The position numbers were made by a program, and so were the translations under genes. From Veillonella absiana (GTDB taxonomy: Bacteria; Bacillota; Negativicutes; Veillonellales; Veillonellaceae), in the NCBI RefSeq assembly GCF_032970905.1, contig NZ_JAWJZA010000010.1: a stretch of DNA of 64,000 nt; one strand, given 5' to 3'. Positions 18,400-26,122 of this stretch are shown here, piece after piece (position 1 is the stretch's first letter; each line of letters begins with the position of its first letter). The notes under the pieces are model-generated. The model made no database searches, was not told the DNA's origin, and saw only the letters and a list, made by a program, of their open reading frames with translations.

Positions 18400-19179
18400 A
18401 TGTTACGAGATGCACAGGCAACAAAACAAGCCCTTGTGAAATGGATACAAGAGTATTTTGCCAAAAATGGACCAACCTGCTCTGCCGTAGTGGGCATTTC
18501 TGGGGGGAAGGACTCCTCAGTAGTAGCGGCCCTCTGTGTAGAGGCCCTAGGTAAAGAGCGCGTGGTAGGTGTGTTGATGCCCAATGGAGTGCAATCGGAT
18601 ATCGATGATGCCAAAGAGGTTGTAGCAACCTTAGGGATTCGACATATGGTTGTCAATATTGGGGCTGCTGTGGAATCCTTAAAACAATCTATTTTGGATG
18701 GAGACCATTTTTCTGATATTACAGGTAGCACTGAGCATGCACGTGATGCGGTTATTAATTTGCCAGCTCGCATTCGGATGACTACACTCTATGCAGTGGG
18801 TCAAAATCTGCCAGGCGGTGCTCGTGTGGCGAATACATGTAATGGTTCTGAGGACTACGTAGGTTATTCTACTAAATATGGTGATGCTGCAGGCGACTTT
18901 AGTCCTTTGGCACATTTATTGGTAGAGGAGGTACGAGAAATTGGGCGCACCTTGCCAATCCCAGCTCATTTAGTGGATAAAACACCGAGCGATGGTCTCA
19001 GTGGTCAATCTGACGAAGATAAACTGGGCTTTACTTATGCGGAATTAGATAGATACATTCGCACGGGCATTTGTGATAATGTGGAGACAAAACAACGCAT
19101 TGATCATATGCACAAGATTAATTTACATAAATTACAATTGATGCCGTCCTTTGATGCGGATGAATATGTGAAAAAATAG
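18400..19179 (+). CDS. nadE: NAD synthetase, ammonia-dependent
   Basis: A 259-residue enzyme that amidates nicotinate adenine dinucleotide to NAD. The N-type pyrophosphatase P-loop is GISGGKDSS (32-40), with NLPARIRM and the DKTPSDGLSGQSDEDKLG segment for substrate binding. There is no glutaminase domain, so it should take free ammonia. An asparaginase follows after 17 bp and could supply that ammonia; this link is inference. TTAGGAG precedes the ATG. Confidence 0.95.
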   Translation: MLRDAQATKQALVKWIQEYFAKNGPTCSAVVGISGGKDSSVVAALCVEALGKERVVGVLMPNGVQSDIDDAKEVVATLGIRHMVVNIGAAVESLKQSILDGDHFSDITGSTEHARDAVINLPARIRMTTLYAVGQNLPGGARVANTCNGSEDYVGYSTKYGDAAGDFSPLAHLLVEEVREIGRTLPIPAHLVDKTPSDGLSGQSDEDKLGFTYAELDRYIRTGICDNVETKQRIDHMHKINLHKLQLMPSFDADEYVKK

Positions 19180-19196
19180 AAATAGAGAGAAATAGT

Positions 19197-20180
19197 ATGA
19201 CTTATGATAAAAAAATTATCCTCATCGGTACGGGGGGAACTATTGCCGGTCAGGGGGCTTCAGAGACTGATTTGACGGGCTATACATCTGGGGTGCTTTC
19301 ACTAGAGGCTATTTTGGCAGCTGTACCAGGCGTAGATGAATACGGTCCATTTGAATACCATCAATTTAGTAATATTGAAAGCTCGGACATTTCGGAGCAA
19401 CAATGGATTGATTTAGCTAACCTCGTACAAGATTCGGTGGAGCGGGATGACGTGGAAGGCATTGTAATTACTCACGGTACGGACAGTATGGAGGAAACAG
19501 CGTTTTTCCTAAATCTCACAGTGCATACGGACAGGCCTGTGGTGGTGACTGGATCCATGCGCCCATCCGGTGCAGTCAGTGCAGATGGTCCTATTAATTT
19601 ATTACAGGCGATGCAAATTGTTCGTACTCCATCGAGCACAGGTAAAGGTGTGCTCGTAGCCCTCAATGGCATGATTGATGGTGCTCGGGAGGTAACAAAA
19701 ACGAATACAACGGACGTGTCTACATTTAATAGTCCTCTTGTGGGACATTTGGGTATCGTCCAAGATGGGGTAGCCCATTTTTATAAATCCTCTACACGCC
19801 GACACACAAATCAGTCTGAATTTGATTGTCGTCAATTGAACGTGCTACCAAAGGTACATATTATTTACTGCTATGCCGGTATTCAGGAGGAGACGGCCGT
19901 AGTCGTTCTCGGTACAAAACCAGCGGGAGTGATCTTGTCAGGCCTTGGGCATGGTACCATTCCACAAAATATACGTAATGTGACGGAACGTATTAACATT
20001 CCCGTAGTCCGTGCCTCTCGTACGGGCAGTGGCATTGTGTCTGCGGTGCCAACTGACAAAAGAGCTGATTACTTGGTCAGCGATTCCTTGAATCCGCAAA
20101 AGGCGCGTATTTTGTTAGCTTTGGGATTGACCAAAACTGCTGATAGAAATGAATTGCGCCGCATGTTTGGCGAATATTAA
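19197..20180 (+). CDS. ansA: L-asparaginase
   Basis: A 327-residue asparaginase of the bacterial two-domain fold that releases aspartate and ammonia. Catalytic threonines sit in GTGGTIAG (Thr12) and in HGTDSMEET (Thr95, followed by Asp96). There is no signal peptide, so the enzyme should be cytoplasmic. It follows nadE by 17 bp and ends the NAD salvage cluster. Both products matter locally: ammonia for NadE and aspartate as a precursor for de novo NAD synthesis. The ribosome site AGAGAGAAATAG is weak. Confidence 0.92.
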   Translation: MTYDKKIILIGTGGTIAGQGASETDLTGYTSGVLSLEAILAAVPGVDEYGPFEYHQFSNIESSDISEQQWIDLANLVQDSVERDDVEGIVITHGTDSMEETAFFLNLTVHTDRPVVVTGSMRPSGAVSADGPINLLQAMQIVRTPSSTGKGVLVALNGMIDGAREVTKTNTTDVSTFNSPLVGHLGIVQDGVAHFYKSSTRRHTNQSEFDCRQLNVLPKVHIIYCYAGIQEETAVVVLGTKPAGVILSGLGHGTIPQNIRNVTERINIPVVRASRTGSGIVSAVPTDKRADYLVSDSLNPQKARILLALGLTKTADRNELRRMFGEY

Positions 20181-20228
20181 TGGTATTGAGTTTGAAGTAA
20201 TTTCATCTGATGGAGACTAGTAAAATAA

Positions 20229-20277
20229 AAGCACATGAGCTAAGAGTAAAAACTCTTGGTTCATGTGCTTAATTTTT
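20229..20277. terminator. Terminator after the NAD salvage cluster
   Basis: AAGCACATGA pairs with TCATGTGCTT, with an inner AAGAGT / ACTCTT stem, followed by a T-rich tract. It lies between convergent genes and may serve both. Confidence 0.8.
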
Positions 20278-20332
20278 AATTTGATTTACCACATTGATAT
20301 ATGGGAGCGTGATATTAATGCTGTGCAAGTCA

Positions 20333-21070
20333 TTAATTTGGAAAATTCTTACTTACCTCTAACGCTCGTTGCACCCCAATGTACACGGCCTTGGCCAATG
20401 TATCGCCAAACAGAGAGAACGTACCAACGTCTGTTAAGATTTCACCATTCGTATCGATGGTTAAAATAATGCCATCCGTAGCGGTGCCGGTGGCCACATG
20501 GACTGGGTTCATAGTGCTAGCGACTTGGGCGTCTTGGAATGCAGCTGTTTTTGCCTCTGTAATAGTGATAAGGGCCTTTGTCATGGCGCCATCAGTGAGG
20601 GCCTTGTTGGTAAATACTAAAATATTTAATGTACCGGGCTGATGAAATTCACCATCTTTTTCCACATAATGGTAACCTGTGCCGGCGCGTTGGGTAGTGC
20701 ATTCAAATCCACCAGTGACGATGGTTTCTACAATGGTATCATCTTGTTCAATCTTTGTGTACACGTGACGTTCCATTGTGGCTGACGTCATTAGGGCCGT
20801 GCAGAAGTGGATTGGTAAATCTAAATGCTGGAACTCCATAGACAAATACTCTGCTGCAGAGCCACCAGGCAATTCTTTTTCTGTATTTACCATAAATGTT
20901 AATTGTTGGTTACGAATGCCTAGTGTGTGGTGAAAGCCACCATTGAGTTGCCCAGTGCTTAAGGAATAGTGTACATCCATGAACGTCACTGTTATGGCTG
21001 ACGGCTCATAGTTGATATAGCCACCCGTAGCGAGTTCGCTAGGGGCCATGTAAGGATTGTTGTATGACAT
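20333..21070 (-). CDS. cbiZ: Adenosylcobinamide amidohydrolase (CbiZ family)
   Basis: A 245-residue protein whose C-terminal half follows the CbiZ pattern: GTLNILVFTNKALTDGAM (about 148-165), TITEAKTAAFQD, then ATGTATDGIILTI, ending in GDTLAKAVYIGVQRAL. CbiZ removes the aminopropanol side chain from adenosylcobinamide so that incomplete corrinoids can be rebuilt into B12. I recognise the family from its motifs, not from a search. No other cobalamin gene is adjacent and no cobalamin riboswitch is visible upstream. AAGGAGATAT precedes the ATG. Confidence 0.75.
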   Translation of the reverse strand: MSYNNPYMAPSELATGGYINYEPSAITVTFMDVHYSLSTGQLNGGFHHTLGIRNQQLTFMVNTEKELPGGSAAEYLSMEFQHLDLPIHFCTALMTSATMERHVYTKIEQDDTIVETIVTGGFECTTQRAGTGYHYVEKDGEFHQPGTLNILVFTNKALTDGAMTKALITITEAKTAAFQDAQVASTMNPVHVATGTATDGIILTIDTNGEILTDVGTFSLFGDTLAKAVYIGVQRALEVSKNFPN

Positions 21071-21082
21071 AATATCTCCTTG

Positions 21083-21107
21083 CGTATAATCTTAACATCT
21101 ATACGCT
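21083..21107. promoter_or_regulatory. Dyad GCGTAT/ATACGC just upstream of cbiZ
   Basis: Six-base arms with a 13-nt spacer, about 12 bp before the cbiZ start on the minus strand. It could be an mRNA hairpin near the ribosome site or an operator. Confidence 0.35.
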
Positions 21108-21145
21108 ATGTTATTGTTACTTGATTGAATAGGACAGACAATTGG

Positions 21146-21162
21146 TTGCAAAGTGTTTGCAA
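21146..21162. promoter_or_regulatory. Perfect operator-like palindrome TTGCAAA-N3-TTTGCAA
   Basis: A 17-bp perfect dyad in the divergent cbiZ/mscS intergenic region, the size and symmetry of a dimeric repressor site. No regulator can be named. Confidence 0.5.
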
Positions 21163-21284
21163 ATTGAATGAAACGATTTTTTTGTCAAATTAGTATGACT
21201 ACTTTTCAAATTATACCATACTTTCACCATCATAATTTGGTATACTAGAGATATTAAAATATTTGAATTATATGAGGTTTTGCT

Positions 21285-22220
21285 ATGTCAGAATTTTGGG
21301 CAGATTTAGAAAGCATATTTTTTAAAGATGCGAATTTATTAAAACGATTTCACACTTGGGTGGGGGATCGAGGACCAGATATTATCATCGCTATTATTAC
21401 ATTTTTGATTGGCCGAGCGATTATTCGATTTATTCGCCAAATGATTGAAAAGGTAATGATTCATGGTAATTATGATCGCACAGCGATGACATTTATCAGT
21501 CAAATTGCGTATTACACTATGTATGGTGTTTTAGTGCTCATATGTATTAACCAAATCGGTATTCCTACTACATCCTTTGTAGCTGCTTTTGGTGCCTTTG
21601 GTATCGCCATTGGTTTGGCTCTGCAGAATAATATGTCCAATTTTGCTTCTGGTTTATTACTGCTATTATTTAAACCATTTAAGGCGGGCGATTGGATTTC
21701 TACGGATAATAATGTAGAGGGCACTGTTAAAAGTATCCAATTCATGCATACCGTTATCGCCACGAAGGAAAATAAATTAGTCTATGTACCAAACTCCTTA
21801 CTTACATCGCAAGTGGTGACGAATACGACTACTGTTAACGAGCGGGTTATGAGTTTTTCCTTTGATATTAATTATGCCAATGATCATCACATGGCTATTG
21901 AATTGCTAAAAACAATTTTTAAATCTCATGATGAGATTATCAATGCGGATACTCTGGAAATTGGGATTCGAGAATTTGCTGAAAATTCTGTGCGTATTGT
22001 GGCGTATCCAAAAGTACGTACAGAGAAGTATTGGCCTGTATTTTATGAAATTATGTCCCAAGTGAAAGATACTTTCGATGCTAATGGCATCGATATTCCA
22101 TACCCTCAACGGGTTATACATGTGTATGAAGCACCTGAAGAAACGAAAAATAATATTGATCTTGTAGATAATCCTGAGTCTGATGCAGATGTGACAAAGG
22201 ATGAACAAGCAACGATTTAA
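21285..22220 (+). CDS. mscS: Small-conductance mechanosensitive channel (MscS family)
   Basis: A 311-residue inner-membrane channel that opens under membrane tension to release osmolytes. It has three N-terminal helices, then the pore helix AAFGAFGIAIGLALQNNMSNFASG (about 100-123) with the Gly/Ala pattern of MscS. The beta domain follows at FKAGDWI and VYVPNSLL. The last 30 residues are acidic. TATGAGG precedes the ATG. It is divergent from cbiZ and 23 bp ahead of the carboxypeptidase gene. Confidence 0.92.
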   Translation: MSEFWADLESIFFKDANLLKRFHTWVGDRGPDIIIAIITFLIGRAIIRFIRQMIEKVMIHGNYDRTAMTFISQIAYYTMYGVLVLICINQIGIPTTSFVAAFGAFGIAIGLALQNNMSNFASGLLLLLFKPFKAGDWISTDNNVEGTVKSIQFMHTVIATKENKLVYVPNSLLTSQVVTNTTTVNERVMSFSFDINYANDHHMAIELLKTIFKSHDEIINADTLEIGIREFAENSVRIVAYPKVRTEKYWPVFYEIMSQVKDTFDANGIDIPYPQRVIHVYEAPEETKNNIDLVDNPESDADVTKDEQATI

Positions 22221-22243
22221 GGAGAAAAAATTTAAATAAGTAT

Positions 22244-23224
22244 ATGAAATGTAGTACATTACGAAATAAAATAATGCCTGTTCTACTCATGTTGAGTTTT
22301 ACTGCAAGTCTTATGGGGGGCTCCACAGTTCAGGCGGCTAGTTCATCTAGTAGTATTCTGAGTCAATCGACTGTGGCATCTCAAAAAAATGGCGCCAAAG
22401 AAGTGGCTGTTATTGACACAAATAATACAGACATTGGCAATGTTGATGTGAGCCAATTGACAGTAAAACCTATCGCACCTACTACGATTGCAGGAGCGGC
22501 CGTGCTTATTGATGCGGACACCGGCGAAATTCTCTTTGAAAAGAATCCTGATAAATGGATGCATCCAGCTAGCACTACCAAGATGGTGACCTTGTTGACG
22601 GCTCTTGAAAAAAAAGGAACACTCCTTGATGAATTAGCCACGGTGAGTCCCTATGCGGTTAGCATGGAGGAATCTAATTTAGGCTTGCGTGTAGGCGATC
22701 AATTACCATTAGAAGCTGTCATTGAAGGTATGATGGTAGCTAGTGGTAATGATGCGGCCGTTGTGGTGGCTGAAAATGTGAGTGGTTCTGTGCACAATTT
22801 CGCAAAAGCTATGAACGAAGTCGCGAAAAAGGCGGGAGCTAAGCATAGTCATTTTCTCAATCCCCATGGATTAACGCAACAAGGTCATTATTCTACAGCC
22901 CGTGACCTTGCAATGATTGCGGCATACGGTATGAAATATAAAATGTTTCGAGACAAGGTGGCCAATGATTATTACACTGTTAAATATCAAAATCGTGCTG
23001 CCGAAACCGTACGTACAACGAATCTCTTTATCCGAAATAAATACCCTGGTGCGAATGGGCTGAAAACAGGATATACAGAAGCGGCAGGGGATTGCTTAAT
23101 TGCCTCAGCCACGCGGGATAGACATACTATGATTGTGGTCCTCTTGAACGATGATGATCGTTGGACTGATGCACCGGCTTTTCTTGATTATGGATTTGAG
23201 GTTGCGGCGTTAAGAGATAAATAA
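22244..23224 (+). CDS. D-alanyl-D-alanine carboxypeptidase (S11)
   Basis: A 326-residue penicillin-binding protein that trims D-Ala from peptidoglycan stem peptides. A signal peptide occupies residues 1-32, with likely cleavage near VQAA. The three active-site motifs are STTK (110-113), SGN (167-169) and KTG (274-276). It is shorter than full DacA, lacking most of the C-terminal beta domain and any clear amphipathic anchor, so it is probably soluble in the periplasm. A Ser/Asn-rich stretch of about 45 residues follows the signal peptide. AAGGAG lies upstream; the spacing is somewhat long. Confidence 0.92.
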   Translation: MKCSTLRNKIMPVLLMLSFTASLMGGSTVQAASSSSSILSQSTVASQKNGAKEVAVIDTNNTDIGNVDVSQLTVKPIAPTTIAGAAVLIDADTGEILFEKNPDKWMHPASTTKMVTLLTALEKKGTLLDELATVSPYAVSMEESNLGLRVGDQLPLEAVIEGMMVASGNDAAVVVAENVSGSVHNFAKAMNEVAKKAGAKHSHFLNPHGLTQQGHYSTARDLAMIAAYGMKYKMFRDKVANDYYTVKYQNRAAETVRTTNLFIRNKYPGANGLKTGYTEAAGDCLIASATRDRHTMIVVLLNDDDRWTDAPAFLDYGFEVAALRDK

Positions 23225-23233
23225 GGAGTCTTT

Positions 23234-23833
23234 ATGACGAGTTCATTTTTTGCATTCTTGCATCGCATGCGTTTTATTAAACGCTGGGGATTGATGCGGA
23301 ACACAGAAACAGAAAATATACAGGAGCACAGCCTAGAAGTGGCCTTTGTGGCACACAATTTGGCATGTATAAAAAATGAATATTTTGGTGGTACTGTAGA
23401 TGTGAATAAGGTGGCTGTGATGGCTATGTATCATGAGGTGAGCGAAATTTTTACCGGTGATATGCCTACGCCAATCAAGTATTTTGATCCTAAATTGCGT
23501 AGCCTCTACGGTGAGGTGGAAACATTGGCGCAAGAAAAAATGCTTTCCACATTGCCTGCAGAATTGCAAGCTACGTATAAACCGATGATTGTGGACGCTG
23601 AGGAATCCGATGAATGGTCACTGGTGAAAGCAGCGGACACAATTTCAGCTTTCATGAAATGTGTACATGAAAAAAATGCAGGTAATGATGAGTTCAATGA
23701 AGCATATTCTAGCATTTTGCAAAAATTAAAGGATTTGCATATGCCAGAAGTAGATAAGTTTCTTGAACTGTACATTCCTGCATTAAGTCAGTCTTTAGAT
23801 ACATTAAATTATTACGATATGACCAGTAAATAA
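23234..23833 (+). CDS. yfbR: 5'-deoxynucleotidase YfbR-like (HD domain)
   Basis: A 199-residue HD-domain phosphohydrolase that dephosphorylates deoxynucleoside monophosphates. The family start (FFAFLHRMRFIKRWGLMRN), QEHSLEVA with His32, and TGDMPTPIKYF are conserved. The doublet normally written HD is His67-Glu68 here (YHEVSEIFTGD), so a metal-ligand Asp is replaced by Glu. A later Asp is present in KAADTISAF. AAGGAG precedes the ATG, ten bases after the carboxypeptidase stop, so the two are cotranscribed. Confidence 0.88.
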   Translation: MTSSFFAFLHRMRFIKRWGLMRNTETENIQEHSLEVAFVAHNLACIKNEYFGGTVDVNKVAVMAMYHEVSEIFTGDMPTPIKYFDPKLRSLYGEVETLAQEKMLSTLPAELQATYKPMIVDAEESDEWSLVKAADTISAFMKCVHEKNAGNDEFNEAYSSILQKLKDLHMPEVDKFLELYIPALSQSLDTLNYYDMTSK

Positions 23834-23879
23834 TGTCTGTATAGACGGTGATGCATATAGTATAATAATTATATAGTGT

Positions 23880-24857
23880 TTATTTTGATTTTTTGTGAAT
23901 ATATTCGTCGTTACGAATTAGAATTTTCTTGCCTCGCCACGCAAAGGATTTATGCCCATAAGCGGCCTTGAATTCCTTGTTCGTCATGGCTTCAAAGGCA
24001 GATACATCTACCTTTGGATCGATAGCGTGGAATTCCTGGATGGGTGTGGTCGGAAGATTCTGATTATGAGGACATACATCCTGACACACGTCGCAACCAA
24101 AAATAAGCGGTGTCTTTTGTATAATGTGCTGTTCCGATTCAGTTAAATCGCCTTTTTTCTGGGTGAGATAGCTCTTGCAGGTTTCAAAACCAAATATGCT
24201 ATGCTCGGTTGCGGTTGCGGTTGCGGTTGCGGTTGCGGTTGCGGTTGCGGTTGCGGTTGCGGTTGCGGTTGACGTCTGACGATTGGTGGAAATTTTCCCC
24301 AGTGATTGTCCTGGACAAGCAGTGATACAGCGATTACATCCTAAGCAAGTATCACTCATGGGGATATCTGGTTCAATCTCGAGAGAGGTTAATATGGTAC
24401 CGATGAACACGAAGGAGCCGTACACGGGGTTAATAAAGCAATGATTTTTGCCGTAAAATCCAAGTCCTGCCAAATAGGCCATGTAGCGATCCGCTAGAGG
24501 TGATGTGTCACAGTGAATGGAGAAGCTTTCACCAGGATAGTTCCGGGAAAGACGGTCCACCAAACGCTGTAGATAGGCTGGTACCACCAGGTGATAATCC
24601 TCCGACCACGTATACCGTGAGAGATTGCTTTCACCAGTATGGGGTACATAGTATGGGAATAGACAGACGATAGCGCTGTGAGGCGTAAAATCTGTATTAC
24701 CGGATAGACGTGCATCGATGTCAGGTTCGGTAAACGGACATGGTTCGGATTCGAACAAAATCTCGCGAGCCTCTGTGGGGAGTGGCCACGGTGCGACGCC
24801 GACGACGGGTATATGTAATTTTTGACAATAGTTTGTAAGTGTAGTTTTAGTAATCAT
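23880..24857 (-). CDS. queG: Epoxyqueuosine reductase with a Thr-Ala repeat insert
   Basis: A 325-residue cobalamin and two-[4Fe-4S] enzyme for the last step of tRNA queuosine synthesis. The first cluster motif is CLGCNRCITACP (Cys171, 174, 177, 181). The second group is Cys227 and CDVCQDVCP (Cys255, 258, 262). Between them lies an insert of ten Thr-Ala dipeptides (197-216) encoded by a perfect hexanucleotide repeat, which I do not expect in this family. The start fits the family N-terminus but lacks a clear ribosome site; a TATAAT on the minus strand only 6 nt upstream of the ATG hints at a leaderless mRNA. Confidence 0.92.
   Translation of the reverse strand: MITKTTLTNYCQKLHIPVVGVAPWPLPTEAREILFESEPCPFTEPDIDARLSGNTDFTPHSAIVCLFPYYVPHTGESNLSRYTWSEDYHLVVPAYLQRLVDRLSRNYPGESFSIHCDTSPLADRYMAYLAGLGFYGKNHCFINPVYGSFVFIGTILTSLEIEPDIPMSDTCLGCNRCITACPGQSLGKISTNRQTSTATATATATATATATATATATEHSIFGFETCKSYLTQKKGDLTESEQHIIQKTPLIFGCDVCQDVCPHNQNLPTTPIQEFHAIDPKVDVSAFEAMTNKEFKAAYGHKSFAWRGKKILIRNDEYIHKKSK
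24205..24270. repeat. Hexanucleotide microsatellite (GCGGTT)10 inside queG
   Basis: Ten perfect GCGGTT units (24211-24270) preceded by one variant TCGGTT. On the coding strand each unit gives Thr-Ala. Slippage would change protein length in two-residue steps and never shift the frame. Confidence 0.95.
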
Positions 24858-24887
24858 GGTTCAATTATAACATTGAGAGGAAATCAT

Positions 24888-25676
24888 ATGTTAGCATTTT
24901 CTAAAGTCATTCAACCGAAGACGGTTGCCGAAGCCTATGAAGCAGCGGTTAAAAACAAAATGGCACCACTCCTCGCCGGTGGGTGCTGGATTCGATTAGG
25001 TCGTCGTATTTGGCCTGTCGTGATTGATTTGAGCGAGCTTGGCCTTCGTTATGTGAAAGAAGAAAATAATGAGTTTGTTATTGGTGCTATGGCAACACAA
25101 AGCGATGTGGAGCAATTCGAGCCACTTCGTCAATTTGTAAAGGGCATCATTCCTGCAGGTATTCATGAAATCCTAGGTGTTCAATTTAGAAATATGGCGA
25201 CCATGGGCGGTTCCGTAGCGAGTCGTTTCGGTTTCTCCGATATTATTCCAGCCCTCCTCGCTGTAAAGGCCGACGTAGTCCTTGCTAATGGTGGTCGTAT
25301 GAGCCTTGAGGATTATATGACCTATCGCGATCGTGATATTTTAGTGGAAATCCGCATTCCTAATTATGAAGTACCAGTAGCCATAGAGGCTCTCCGTATT
25401 TCTCGTGGTGATTTCCCGTATTTAACTGGTTCTATCCGCAAGGATGAGACTGGCTATGCTGTATACGTTGGTACTCGTCCAGGCGCACCTATGAAGGCTG
25501 TAAAAGCGAGCGCTCTATTAACAGAAAAAGGCGCAGCTGCCGCTAAAGAAGCTGGTGAGCTGGCAGCGGAAGAATTAAATTTACAAAAGAACTCTCATGC
25601 ATCAAAAGAATATCGCCAAGCCATGACTAAATCCATGGTGGTTCGTTTAGTGAAGGAGGTAGAAGCATGGAACTAG
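24888..25676 (+). CDS. Molybdenum hydroxylase FAD-binding subunit
   Basis: The medium subunit (262 aa) of a xanthine-dehydrogenase-family enzyme; it carries FAD and passes electrons from the Fe-S subunit onward. The FAD-binding PLLAGGCWIRLG segment near the start and the MATMGGSVASRFGFSDIIPALLA segment (about 103-125) are typical. The ATG after GAGAGGAAAT is chosen over an in-frame upstream start inside the divergent queG gene. Its end overlaps the Fe-S subunit by 10 bp, so the subunits are translated together. The order FAD, Fe-S, Mo resembles selenium-dependent hydroxylases. Confidence 0.9.
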   Translation: MLAFSKVIQPKTVAEAYEAAVKNKMAPLLAGGCWIRLGRRIWPVVIDLSELGLRYVKEENNEFVIGAMATQSDVEQFEPLRQFVKGIIPAGIHEILGVQFRNMATMGGSVASRFGFSDIIPALLAVKADVVLANGGRMSLEDYMTYRDRDILVEIRIPNYEVPVAIEALRISRGDFPYLTGSIRKDETGYAVYVGTRPGAPMKAVKASALLTEKGAAAAKEAGELAAEELNLQKNSHASKEYRQAMTKSMVVRLVKEVEAWN

Positions 25677-26122
25677 TACTTAAAATTAATGGCAAAAACG
25701 TTCCTGTTAATGTTGCTACCGACGAAATGTTACTAGACACATTGCGAGGTCTTGGTTTTTATAGTGTTCGTTGTGGTTGTGATACAACGAACTGTGGCCT
25801 TTGTACGGTATGGGTGGACGGCGAAGTGACATTATCCTGTGCATACCCAACCTTCCGTGCACCTGGTCATGAGATCACTACATTAGAAGGTCTTGAAGAA
25901 GAAGCATCCCAATTAGCTGATTGCCTGGCATCTGAAGGGGCCGATCAATGTGGCTTCTGTACTACAGGCATGATGATGAGTGCGTTGGCGTTGAAACGAC
26001 GTAATCCAAGCGCGAGCGATGATGAAATTCGTGAATATTTGATTGGTAACCTTTGCCGTTGCACAGGTTATGAATCTCAACTTCGCGGTGTTCGTAAATT
26101 TTTACAGGGAGGAAACGCATGA
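25667..26122 (+). CDS. Molybdenum hydroxylase [2Fe-2S] subunit
   Basis: The small subunit (151 aa) with two [2Fe-2S] clusters. The plant-ferredoxin-type cluster uses Cys38, Cys43, Cys46 and Cys58 (CGCDTTNCGLC plus a later Cys). The helical-domain cluster uses Cys95, Cys98, Cys130 and Cys132 (CGFCTTG ... CRCTG). AAGGAGG precedes the ATG inside the FAD gene. The stop overlaps the Mo-subunit start by 4 nt. Confidence 0.95.
   Translation: MELVLKINGKNVPVNVATDEMLLDTLRGLGFYSVRCGCDTTNCGLCTVWVDGEVTLSCAYPTFRAPGHEITTLEGLEEEASQLADCLASEGADQCGFCTTGMMMSALALKRRNPSASDDEIREYLIGNLCRCTGYESQLRGVRKFLQGGNA

Noticed and set aside
21071..21284. Cobalamin riboswitch upstream of cbiZ.
   Set aside because: No B12-box-like sequence was found on the relevant strand.
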